Shown here one piece after another: positions 36,243 to 44,354 of a stretch of 64,000 nt of DNA (positions are counted from its first letter, which is position 1; every line of letters begins with the position of its first letter). A model generated the notes under the pieces. The model was not told the DNA's origin, ran no database searches, and saw only the letters and a list, made by a program, of their open reading frames with translations. Source of the stretch: Dehalobacterium sp040766325 (GTDB lineage Bacteria; Bacillota; Dehalobacteriia; Dehalobacteriales; Dehalobacteriaceae); assembly GCA_040766325.1 (NCBI GenBank), contig JAXGQR010000002.1, positions 62,001 through 126,000 of the forward strand, given 5' to 3'. The translations under genes and the position numbers were made by a program.

Positions 36243-36536
36243 ATGAGAAAATTAAAAATTGAAATATTTGTCAACGGCAATTGAGTCCGTGGGGCCCTGA
36301 TAGCCGATGCGGTAAGGTCTTTACCGCATGAAATTATCGATAAAATGGAAATACAGATCAGGGATTGTTTTACGCGTGAAGGACACAGCCGCAAAAATGA
36401 GCTCAACGTTTTTGTAATCCCTTCTGTAACCGTTAATAACATGGTGGCCTTTGAAACCCAAATTCCAGACGAGGAAGATCTGATCAATGTAATGCATGAA
36501 TTTCTCCAAGAACTTAATGAATCCCCCAATATTTGA
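36243..36536 (+). CDS. Probable thioredoxin-fold selenoprotein (UGA = Sec at codon 14)
   Basis: 97 codons read from ATG 36243 (AAGGAG 11 bases upstream) to TGA at 36534, with one internal TGA at 36282-36284. Without recoding only 13 residues would be made. The layout is that of a small thioredoxin-like domain: first strand KLKIEIFVNGN, Sec exactly where the first active-site Cys of such proteins sits, a helix (ALIADAVRSLPHEIIDK), second strand (MEIQIRDCF), then a strand-loop NELNVFVIPSVTVNNMVAFE, an IPDEEDL turn and a final helix. A SECIS-like hairpin follows 30 bases after the UGA. A Cys-to-stop mutation is the alternative. Selenocysteine genes (selA/B/C/D) are not in the window. Confidence 0.7.
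36307..36329 (+). promoter_or_regulatory. Bacterial SECIS-like hairpin
   Basis: ATGCGGTAA (36307-36315) pairs perfectly with TTACCGCAT (36321-36329) around a loop GGTCT. The AGGTCT at the tip equals the apical AGGUCU of the E. coli fdhF SECIS, and the loop starts 31 bases after the UGA, within the 16-37 nt range given for bacterial SECIS elements. Confidence 0.7.
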
Positions 36537-36664
36537 TCCAAAATTTTAATTAGGTAGGGTCATCCTCATGATTGCTACATCTTGATGTATTTCAAAAATA
36601 GACTTCTCTTCCTTATCAGCACCTAAATATGGCTCTGAATAATTCATTGTAAAGGATGATGGTT

Positions 36665-38565
36665 ATGACAATACTGGCTCTGCCTGTAGATTAACGTGTG
36701 ATAGACATCGACTCCAGACGTTTCGCCTCTATAGAAAAAGCCCTGGTAGAACTTATAACCAATTGTGTTGATAGCTATGTAAGGTTGGAGCGTCAAGGAA
36801 AGATAGTAAGTGGGAAAATTGCAATCGGTTACGAACGCTACAAAAATGGTGCTATCCTCTCCGTTAGTGACCAGGCAGAAGGCATGTCCTTTGACCGTGT
36901 GCGCGCTGTACTTTCCTATGGCGGTGCCCACAGTCTCATGGCTCAAGGTGTTTCAGGTGGGCGGGGTTTTTTTGGTCGAGGCATGAAGCAAGCCATTTTC
37001 GGTTTAGGCCACGGCTGGATCGAATCAATATTCGAGGGCAGATACAGCCGGGTAGATCTTTTCCGCGGCGAGGATGGCCGCTATCTCTTCGATGACGGGG
37101 ACACGGATCGCCCGGCAGAGGATCAGGACTACCATCGTCTGCATCTTGTGCCCGGGGGCACGGGGAGCAAGGTTACGATTTTTGTGGACAACCCCCAGAC
37201 CACGATCCCCTATTTTTCTTCCCTGTGTTCCACTGTGAGCAACAATATTTATTTAAGGGATATTTTATGGCGTCGCTCAGTGGAAATAACCAACCGCAAC
37301 CTAAAAGGCAAAAAAAGAATCTCCCAGACACTTGCATATGAAGAACCTGAAGCAGAAGTGCTGATAGGGCCTGACTTTCTTAGTTCCTTCCGTTATCACG
37401 AAGAAACGTATCCTTTTTTCATAACCTTAAAAAAAGCCTTGGATCAAGATCTAATCTTGAAAGGGGATGAACGTACCAACGGATTGTTGATCATTTCCGG
37501 TACCGCCGTCTTTGACTGCCAGTTTCTGAATTTTGAAAATCAGTTAGGTACGGAATTTCTTTTCGGTATCGTGCGATGTCCCATCCTAAGCGAGATGATG
37601 ACTCAGGGCGTGCCCATCATCAGCGATGAACGAGAAGGGCTGAACCTCAAGGATCACTTTGTACAGGCTTTTGCCGACGGGGTCAGTGCATTGATCCGGG
37701 ATCCGATCAACCGGGAAAGGCAGCGTCTTAGTCATATTGAACGGGCCACTACTTCCCGCCGCACGCAGAATCTCATTGAACAGGTTTTACAAAAAATGAA
37801 TCTTGTTGCCATCGAGGAATTAAATATCCTGGTTCCTCCCGGTCCGGGATCCGGCAAACCGGGTCCCTTTGATACGGGCCATCCAGCAGTTCTGCGCTTC
37901 AGCACACCCTTTTATTCCGGAAGGTGTCTAAACCCTTTCAGGTAACCCTTTTGGTCAATCGGGCCGACCTTCCGGAAGGAGAGGCGATTACCATTGCGTA
38001 TAACTTACCACCAAGCATTCAGGTGCAACCGGTTCCGTCAAGCCTGGGGAGTGATGATTTGCCTGAAGACGGACGCTTCCAGTGGAAGGTCATCGGGGAT
38101 GAAGTGGATGCACGGGGCAGGATCAACGTTAGCTGCGGCCCTTATTCGGCGACAGGAGAAATTGTCATTGCCGAAAATGCCCAGGGCAAGAGCTATGGGC
38201 ATCCTGCCGAAAAGCCATCCCCTCCCTGGCATATGGATAACGCCACGGTTTTGTTCCAGGGTTATGAGTTGCGCAATCTAAATAACGAAGTGGATCGGGC
38301 CGTGTACAGTCTAAAAGACAGATTGATTATCATCAATACGGAGGCGCCCACGGTGCGTCTCTATGTAGATGGACAGGGTCGCTTCAAAGACGGAGCGCGA
38401 CTTTTGCTGGCAGAACTTCTTCTGGATGTAATTACTGATGAACTGGCACGGTTATACGTAGATCGCACTACCAAAAAAGGGCAGGACGAAGCTTACCGTC
38501 AAGCCAAACAGGATCTGGTCCGGCGCTACGGTGTGGATATTCATTCCATTCTCTTGGGCATGTGA
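36665..38565 (+). pseudogene. GHKL (Hsp90/MORC-like) ATPase gene, broken by a stop and a frameshift
   Basis: Three pieces read as one about 633-residue protein. From ATG 36665 (AAAGG upstream) MTILALPVD meets a TAA at 36692, then RVIDIDSRRFASIEK continues in frame; at the GG run 37922-37923 a base is missing and the frame shifts to the 37924-38565 ORF. The ATPase domain has the N-box ALVELITNCVDSY (about residue 29), SVSDQAEGM (about 69), and the glycine loop GVSGGRGFFGRGMKQA. The middle is an S5-like domain, then an Ig-like beta domain (about 420-510) and a helical C-terminus. Like prokaryotic MORC-type ATPases of defence or DNA-processing loci. If the GTG at 36698 is used, only the frameshift matters. 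Confidence 0.75.
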
Positions 38566-38630
38566 CACTTTTACTAACTTCGTTCACCGGGGGAGTTTAC
38601 AAAAAAATAATATCACCCAAGAGATGGTTA

Positions 38631-38639
38631 TGATATAAT
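38631..38639 (+). promoter_or_regulatory. Extended -10 promoter for the TPM-pspA pair
   Basis: TTATGATATAAT region: TG-N-TATAAT (TATAAT at 38634-38639) about 100 bases before the start of the membrane protein gene; no clear -35. Confidence 0.5.
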
Positions 38640-38741
38640 TTAATTTAAGAATAGGATGAAGTTAAGTTTTTTGTTCAAAACAATATCACTCAACAAAGGT
38701 GAAACAAGTTATCTGACCAAGCCAAAATAGGGGGTTATGAC

Positions 38742-39809
38742 ATGGGCAGAGGCGGCGGCTCCGGCGGACGCAGAAGTGGCGGCTCCTTTGGCGGTAATAG
38801 AAGCAGTGGTGGTCGCAGTAGCTCATCCATAGGCAGAGGCGGATGGGGACGTAGTTCAGGATCTTCACGAGGTGGTTTTTCCGGCGGCGGAATTTTTGGC
38901 GGTGGCAGCAGCGGCAGCAGAAGCAGCAGTTCGTTTCCGCGCATACCCGGGAACCGAATGCCCGGCTCTTTCGGCGGCGGTTTTTCCGGTATGCCCGGGG
39001 GCAGGAGCAGCAATTCCGGTATGCCCGGATGTGGCTGCCTAACCATTTTGATCATTCTTCTGGCCATCTTCTTGCTGGTTTGTATCTTGTCATTTGTATC
39101 CGGTCTTTTTTACAACACCGGACAAAGCGGCACCTTGGAAGTCACCAAGTCCACGGTAGCCCGGGAGCCCTTATCCCCCGGCTCGGTTAATGAGACCGAT
39201 TATTATACCGATGAGCTGGGTTGGATTAAAAATGAAACCCAATTGTTAGCAGGACTGAAAAACTTTTATCAAAAAACAGGTGTTCAACCCTATCTTTTTA
39301 TTACAGACAAGGTGGGTGGCTCTCATTATCCTTCTGCAGCAGAACTGGACACATTCGCCCGAACCCTCTATGACCAACTTTTTACCGATGAGGCCCATCT
39401 CCTTTTTGTATTTTTTGAATATGACAATAATTATATGGATCATTATGTCCTAGGCACTCAGGCAAAAACCGTCATTGACCGGGAGGCGGCTGACATTCTG
39501 TTGGATTATGTGGATCGCTATTATTATGAAGAAGGATTAACCGATGAAGAATTTTTCAGCAAATCCTTCAGCGACGCGGCAGATCGCATCATGACTGTTA
39601 CCCGCTCACCCTGGATACCGGTGTGGATTGTTTTAGGCATCTTAGTTCTAATTGGCGTTCTTTTCGCCTGGTGGAGAAATGTCCAGAAACTAAAAATGCT
39701 GGCAGCTCAAAAAACCAAGGAAATACTTGAAACACCTTTGGATAAATTTAGTGATACGGAAGCGGAAAACCTGGCAAAAAAGTATCAGGATCCTAATAAT
39801 AAAGTGTAG
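38742..39809 (+). CDS. Gly/Ser/Arg-rich membrane protein with a TPM-like domain
   Basis: 355 residues. Residues 1-100 are low-complexity Gly/Ser/Arg (GRGGGSGGRRSGGSFGG type), followed by a Cys-containing hydrophobic helix (about 103-125), an extracytoplasmic alpha/beta domain (about 150-290, similar to TPM repair/phosphatase domains: LAGLKNFYQKTGVQPYLFI and DEAHLLFVFFEYDNNYMDHYVLG), a second helix (about 297-315, WIPVWIVLGILVLIGVLFAWW) and a cytoplasmic tail. Together with PspA 63 bases downstream this suggests an envelope-stress/membrane-repair pair. Specific role unknown; the Gly-rich segment probably is disordered and may bind lipid heads. Confidence 0.85.
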   Translation: MGRGGGSGGRRSGGSFGGNRSSGGRSSSSIGRGGWGRSSGSSRGGFSGGGIFGGGSSGSRSSSSFPRIPGNRMPGSFGGGFSGMPGGRSSNSGMPGCGCLTILIILLAIFLLVCILSFVSGLFYNTGQSGTLEVTKSTVAREPLSPGSVNETDYYTDELGWIKNETQLLAGLKNFYQKTGVQPYLFITDKVGGSHYPSAAELDTFARTLYDQLFTDEAHLLFVFFEYDNNYMDHYVLGTQAKTVIDREAADILLDYVDRYYYEEGLTDEEFFSKSFSDAADRIMTVTRSPWIPVWIVLGILVLIGVLFAWWRNVQKLKMLAAQKTKEILETPLDKFSDTEAENLAKKYQDPNNKV

Positions 39810-39871
39810 ATTTCATTCTGGCTCGCCCCTTTCAAAAAGGATAAAAATAATCATGATCAGGAGGAGATTTT

Positions 39872-40549
39872 ATGGCGATTTTGGATAGGTTTGGAGATAT
39901 CATCAAAGCTAACATCAATGTAATATTGGATAAGATGGAAGATCCCTCAAAGATGATTGATCAATATCTAAACGACATGATGGAGGACTTAGCCGAGGTC
40001 AAACGCGGTACCGCCGGGGTTATGGCAGAGGAAACACGCACCAAGCGCATGGTGGATGAAAACCAAGCTGAGATTGAAAAATATACTGCTCTGGCAAAAA
40101 AAGCCTTGTCTGCAAACAATGAAGGTGATGCCCGGGTGTTTATTACCAAAAAGCAGGAATTGGAAACCTTGGCTACCGGACTTCAAACAGCCTATGATGC
40201 CGCCCATGCTAATGCAGAAAAAATGCGTCAGATGCATGACAAGCTTATCGCCGACATAGAAACCCTCAAATCGAGACGAGAAATGATCAAAGCCAAAGTT
40301 GCTGTAGCTAAAACCCAGGAAAAAATAAATACTTTAAGCAGTGCCACGCAAAGAACCCAAGGTGCCATGCAAGCCTTCGAGCGTATGGAGGACAAAGCCG
40401 ACAGAATGCTGGATCAAGCCAATGCCATGGCCGAACTGAACAATGGACCTATAGATGATGCTAAAACCTTAGAAGAAAAATATGCCTCTACAGGTACCGC
40501 CTCTGTCGAAGAGGAATTAAACAGAATGAAAAGAGAACTTGGACTATAA
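39872..40549 (+). CDS. PspA/IM30 (Vipp1) family membrane-remodelling protein
   Basis: 225 residues, almost entirely helical coiled coil, starting with the amphipathic helix MAILDRFGDIIKANINVILDKMEDPSKMIDQYL found in all PspA/Vipp1 proteins and continuing with Ala/Glu/Lys-rich heptads (ESCRT-III-like fold). Oligomerises on stressed membranes. AGGAGG upstream of the ATG. Paired with the TPM-domain gene and ended by a strong terminator. No pspF-type regulator is nearby. Confidence 0.92.
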   Translation: MAILDRFGDIIKANINVILDKMEDPSKMIDQYLNDMMEDLAEVKRGTAGVMAEETRTKRMVDENQAEIEKYTALAKKALSANNEGDARVFITKKQELETLATGLQTAYDAAHANAEKMRQMHDKLIADIETLKSRREMIKAKVAVAKTQEKINTLSSATQRTQGAMQAFERMEDKADRMLDQANAMAELNNGPIDDAKTLEEKYASTGTASVEEELNRMKRELGL

Positions 40550-40569
40550 ACACCCCCCCTTCCCCCTAA

Positions 40570-40622
40570 AAAAGAGTCTCGCAAAGCTGCTTCACTGAAA
40601 GCGGCAGGCGAGACTCTTTTCC
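40570..40622. terminator. Bidirectional terminator between pspA and cfa
   Basis: AAAGAGTCTCGC pairs with GCGAGACTCTTT (to 40620), with a further GCTGCTT/AAGCGGC inner stem. Runs of A before and T after serve pspA (plus) and cfa (minus). Confidence 0.85.
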
Positions 40623-40652
40623 ATTTTACGTCTATAGGGTCAAAATTATGGT

Positions 40653-41828
40653 TTATTTTTGCATATATGCCCTTGTTAAGGGCAGATTATTATTTACCCC
40701 TTTAGTAAAAAGAAATTGGTGTATATCAATATTACCACAGTGAAAAGAGGCTGCGCAGGAATTTAAGTAAAGCCGCCACATCCGGATAAAGGTTTCATCC
40801 TTCGTTTTCCTGATTTCCGTCAATGCCTGCTCAAAATTATTTGCCCAGTGTCCCAAAGTCTTTGTATAGTGCTGACGTAAACTTTCCAGGTCAATCAGAT
40901 AGAAGTTGTTAGCAACAATTAAAGAAACAAGTTCCTGAATTGAAGGAATGTAACCGCCGGGGAAAATATACTTATTAATCCAGCTGTTTGTTCCTCCTTC
41001 ATTACTACGGCCTGTAATACAATGTAAAAGCGTTATACCGCCTTCATTTAAAAGTTCATGTACCTTTGAAAAATAATCATTGAGTTTTTCCTTACCCACA
41101 TGTTCAATCATTCCTACACTAACTACCCGGTCAAAAGTTCTGTCTTTCAGTTCTCTAAAATCAATTTGCTGAACCTCAACTAAATCCTGTAGCTGCTCTT
41201 CTTCAATGCGTTCTTTTACCCGGGAGTATTGTTCTAAGCTGTGCGTTATACCTAAGGCATGAACCTGAAAATTTTTTGCAGCCGTGAGGATAAGTCCCCC
41301 CCACCCACAGCCAATATCAAGCAACCTTTGACCGGGCTGTAGGCTGAGTTTGCACAGGATATGTTCCACTTTATTCTTTTGAGCCTGATCTAAGCTGTCT
41401 TCAGGTGATTTAAAATAAGCACAGGAATAGGTCATGGTTTTGTCTAACCATAATTGGTAAAAGTCGTTACCAATATCATAATGAAATTGAACATCTTCTT
41501 TATTTTTTTTGATGGAATTGGCAAATTGCTTTATCACTTTAACACAAATTTTTTCATTGAGAAAGCTCTCCCTGTTGTTATAAATCGATTCAATGACTTT
41601 CCGGATAGAACCATCAATATCTATTTTTTTATGCATAAATCCTTCGCCCAAGGCCAATGATGGATCACTGATAACCTCTGATTTGGCAATTGGTTCATTA
41701 AAAATGATTCTAAACTGAGGATCTCCTTCACCATACTTTTTGACCTCTCCGTCCCAAAACTCTACTTCACAGGGATCGGTAAACATTTTTTGCATTAATT
41801 CATGATAAAATACCTTATCCATACTCAT
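40653..41828 (-). CDS. cfa: Cyclopropane-fatty-acyl-phospholipid synthase family methyltransferase
   Basis: 391 residues. N-terminal lipid-binding part (about 1-110), then QFHYDIGNDFYQLWLDKTMTYSCAYF, LLDIGCGWGGLILTAA (SAM site), and SVGMIEHVGKEKLNDYF with the conserved Glu, all typical of CFA synthases. Adds a methylene bridge from SAM to unsaturated phospholipid chains in the membrane. AGGAGGT seven bases before the ATG. Confidence 0.93.
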   Translation of the reverse strand: MSMDKVFYHELMQKMFTDPCEVEFWDGEVKKYGEGDPQFRIIFNEPIAKSEVISDPSLALGEGFMHKKIDIDGSIRKVIESIYNNRESFLNEKICVKVIKQFANSIKKNKEDVQFHYDIGNDFYQLWLDKTMTYSCAYFKSPEDSLDQAQKNKVEHILCKLSLQPGQRLLDIGCGWGGLILTAAKNFQVHALGITHSLEQYSRVKERIEEEQLQDLVEVQQIDFRELKDRTFDRVVSVGMIEHVGKEKLNDYFSKVHELLNEGGITLLHCITGRSNEGGTNSWINKYIFPGGYIPSIQELVSLIVANNFYLIDLESLRQHYTKTLGHWANNFEQALTEIRKTKDETFIRMWRLYLNSCAASFHCGNIDIHQFLFTKGVNNNLPLTRAYMQK

Positions 41829-41968
41829 TATTGACTACCTCCTAGGGAAACCATAAAAAAACAGAATATTCTCCTCCCATATATTTTTGATTTATTACTA
41901 ATAATATATCAAACTACCCAGAAAAACCAAATTCGTCTGTTTATAAAAGACCAACTGGAATTAAAACT

Positions 41969-42946
41969 CTAGATATTGATTTTTTGTCCTATTCCCTTTG
42001 CCAAGGCCTTTTGGTAGATAAGATTAGCTGTCAGCAAATCAAATAATCCCATTCCTACCGATTTAAAATATCTTGTTTTTCCAAGCTGAATGGTTTCCCC
42101 AGCCGCCTTCCTGGCCAGGTAATCCCCCATATATTTTACCCGATCCATGTGCAAGATACCTTTCTTTAGGGGTTGGCTCAAATCACCGCTTTCCTCGCAA
42201 GCATAAGGAAGTTCAGTATAGACATAATCCGCTACTTGCCAAATGGCATCAGGTAATTCCCGCATATTAGGTTTCCAGGAACCAATTGCGATAAAACATT
42301 TTCCTTCCAAAAGCTCCGGTTGGTTAGGAAATACCGGCTCTGTTGCCGGACTGGTGGTTATAATAATTTGACTTTGTTGAAGCAACTCTACCGTGTCATT
42401 ACACACTTTGATTTCTGGATTATGGTGGGACAAGGCCTGCTTAAGTCGCTTGATGTAATCAGATAAGTCCTTATTATAAACATCATAGAGGTAGATGTTT
42501 TTTATTGGCCTTAATTCACAAGCATAGAGAATCTGATGGAAACCCTGAACCCCGCAACCGACAACACCTACGCTCTCACTATCGTGGTAAGCAAAATGAC
42601 GCATGCCTACTCCTCCCACCGCACCGGTACGCAATGCGGTTAAAGTCTGGGCATCAAGGATTGCTATGGGGCGCCCGGTTTCATAATCGTTTAACATCAT
42701 AAGACCGTAAATAAGAGGCAATTGTTTTCCTTGATTTTCAGGAAACAACGATAGAATTTTTGTACCGATCATATCCTGAGTAAAACAAGGCATATAAAGC
42801 ATATTTTTATTAAGGTATTCCACATTAATACGCTCTGGCATGTAGAACTCACCACTTCTAAATATCTTAAAAGCTTCCTCAATGGTGTCCATCATTTCTT
42901 TTAGGGTTACTGCCGACCTAATTTCTTCTTCATTTAGAAACAACAT
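41969..42946 (-). CDS. Ornithine cyclodeaminase / mu-crystallin family NAD(P)-dependent protein
   Basis: 325 residues. Substrate-binding half (about 1-115 with MDTIEEAFKIFRSGEFYMPERI and ILDAQTLTALRTGAVGGVGMRHFAY) and a Rossmann half with VGVVGCGVQGFHQI and the ITTSPATEPVF loop. Family members reduce or deaminate imino/amino acids (ornithine cyclodeaminase, alanine dehydrogenase, ketimine reductase); the substrate cannot be assigned. GGGAGGG upstream of the ATG. Not in an operon with cfa (140-base gap). Confidence 0.88.
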   Translation of the reverse strand: MLFLNEEEIRSAVTLKEMMDTIEEAFKIFRSGEFYMPERINVEYLNKNMLYMPCFTQDMIGTKILSLFPENQGKQLPLIYGLMMLNDYETGRPIAILDAQTLTALRTGAVGGVGMRHFAYHDSESVGVVGCGVQGFHQILYACELRPIKNIYLYDVYNKDLSDYIKRLKQALSHHNPEIKVCNDTVELLQQSQIIITTSPATEPVFPNQPELLEGKCFIAIGSWKPNMRELPDAIWQVADYVYTELPYACEESGDLSQPLKKGILHMDRVKYMGDYLARKAAGETIQLGKTRYFKSVGMGLFDLLTANLIYQKALAKGIGQKINI

Positions 42947-43131
42947 GATTTATTCCCTCCCTTCTTTTATCTGTCAAATACAGGACATTTGATCCGCACT
43001 TTTATAGTAAATAGCTTGATCTCAATAGTCAACAGCTAATCAGTGCTGAATCCAAACTAATTTTTCTATAAATAAAAACTAGGTATCACTCGGTGCTACC
43101 TGCCCGGGAAAAAAGGGGACGAATTTCCTAA

Positions 43132-43171
43132 AATAAAAAAACCGGCAAACTTTTATCGAAATTTGCCGGTT
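43132..43171 (-). terminator. Terminator beside the truncated tRNA-Ala 3' end
   Basis: AACCGGCAAA and TTTGCCGGTT arms followed on the minus strand by TTTTTTTATTTT. Probably the original tRNA-Ala terminator displaced by the insertion. Confidence 0.8.
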
Positions 43172-43196
43172 CCCTGGTGGAGATAAGGGGATTCGA
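43167..43196. repeat. att-like repeat: remnant of the tRNA-Ala 3' end (distal copy)
   Basis: 30 bases identical to 47400-47429, covering the CCA end, acceptor strand and half of the T arm of tRNA-Ala; after a 2-base gap nine more bases match. No 5' tRNA half follows, so this is a non-functional copy left by integration. Confidence 0.85.
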
Positions 43197-43333
43197 CCCT
43201 GGCCTGATGTTTTCTGCAAAACAATGTATCGTAAAACATTAGAGTTTACAAGGCTTTGCGGGTTAACGATGTTTCGCATAAAAGACTGATAATACGCAAA
43301 ATATAAAATAAGTATTATAAAGTGTGTTATCGC

Positions 43334-43356
43334 GCCGCATTTCTGCGGCCTTTTTT
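43334..43356 (+). terminator. Orphan terminator, plus strand
   Basis: GCCGCA-TTTC-TGCGGC followed by CTTTTTT. No plus-strand gene precedes it within the element. Confidence 0.6.
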
Positions 43357-43365
43357 ATGTCTAAA

Positions 43366-43390
43366 AACAAAAAACCCGGTTTCCCGGGTT
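43366..43390 (-). terminator. Terminator of the secreted protein gene
   Basis: AACCCGG (43373-43379) pairs with CCGGGTT (43384-43390); the minus strand continues TTTTTTG. Confidence 0.8.
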
Positions 43391-43405
43391 TTCCTATCTC
43401 GCATT

Positions 43406-43843
43406 TTATGGCTTACACACACCACAAGGCACGTAGCCAGCTGCATTGGCCGCACCTGCATCTTTAAACCATAGCTCATTAGCGCTATCTATTTTCCTAG
43501 CCCATTGGCATGTAGGGTTATGATATTTATCACTTTCGGTGCTTCCTACATATTTCCCTGTTTTAGCAACAGGAGCCGGTGCGGGTGTGGCTTGAGTTAC
43601 TTTACTACTTAAAGCAGCTTCAGATCCTACTGTAACGGTCTTAGTAGCCCCGTCCCAGGCTACGGGTACGTCTAGGAGCTCCCCGATGGCCCGGAGCGGC
43701 AGGTATGTAGTCCCGCTTATTACTTTCACGTCAACCCCTTGTGCTGCTTGACCATTGACTACTATCTTAATCGCTGGAGCAGCTAAGACGCCAGTGGTAA
43801 ACACCATACACAAAACTAAAATAATCCCTAATATTTTTTTCAA
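43406..43843 (-). CDS. Secreted protein: copper-amine-oxidase-like N domain plus Ada-like Cys motif
   Basis: About 145 residues. Signal peptide (LKKILGIILVLCMVFTTGVLAAP), then a stalk domain typical of Clostridial surface proteins (IKIVVNGQ...VISGTTYLPLRAIGELLDVPVAWDGATKTVTV), a Pro/Ala linker, and a C-terminal segment with YHNPTCQWARKI and YVPCGVCKP, similar to the Zn-binding Cys/His set of Ada-type domains found on secreted nucleases. TTG start at 43843 behind AAAGGAGG. It lies inside the tRNA-linked element, so likely cargo. Function unknown. Confidence 0.82.
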   Translation of the reverse strand: MKKILGIILVLCMVFTTGVLAAPAIKIVVNGQAAQGVDVKVISGTTYLPLRAIGELLDVPVAWDGATKTVTVGSEAALSSKVTQATPAPAPVAKTGKYVGSTESDKYHNPTCQWARKIDSANELWFKDAGAANAAGYVPCGVCKP

Positions 43844-43977
43844 GACAATCCCTCCTTTTCCCAATTATCTCATGAATTCCAGGAAAACCTTGTCGGAAAA
43901 TGGCGAATGGACAAAACAAAAACCCCTCACGATGCAAAGGCTTTCAGGAAGGTGGAACTACCTATTTATTTAATCTT

Positions 43978-44354
43978 TTAGAAAAGTACCCCCACCTTAT
44001 GGGTCAGGGGTACCGATACGCATATGTCTATTCTCATTATGGAAATAAAATTTGAAGCAAACCCTTCGACTGCCTGTGTCAATAAAAAGAATACTCCTAG
44101 ATGCTGAATAAATTCCTTCTCACTTATGCCCATTTGACGGAGTATAGATTTTAATGTTCCCAGCGGTATTTCCTTACACAGTACAATTGGGGCAAAGTAA
44201 GTTCTGCCATCTGCTTTTCTCTCCCACATCTCATGACTACCTTTAGCATGTCGCTCAGCTTTATGTGCTCCAAACTTTTTAGAACTTTTATTAGTTTATT
44301 AGAAGTAATACTAGATGGCAAGGCCTGACTTTTACCTTTATTTCCTTTAGGCAT
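43978..44354 (-). pseudogene. HicA-like toxin remnant, frameshifted
   Basis: ITSNKLIKVLKSL reads in the upstream frame; after a missing base in a GG pair the other frame continues GAHKAERHAKGSHEMWERKADGR..., then KEIPLGTLKSILRQMGISEKEF. This matches the HicA double-stranded-RNA-binding fold: a GSH-x-x-W motif with the catalytic His, and the P-x-GTL-x-x-IL-x-x-xGIS C-terminus. No HicB antitoxin is visible. The 3' end runs on past the normal HicA end to a stop at 43978, so it is probably dead. Confidence 0.55.

Noticed and set aside
32962..36694. Three in-frame stops close together (TAA, TAA, TGA) as a sign of stop-codon reassignment
   Set aside because: TAA and TGA serve as normal stops in the neighbouring genes (for example prmA, rng), and hundreds of codons elsewhere need no recoding; only the TGA has a SECIS-like structure.
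38735..39067. Proline/leucine-rich 110-codon ORF on the minus strand
   Set aside because: It is the antisense of the Gly/Ser-rich coding region; its composition is dictated by the GGC/AGC codons of the real gene.
43132..43209. Second tRNA-Ala gene
   Set aside because: Only the 3' quarter of a tRNA is present and two T-arm bases are missing; it is an att remnant.
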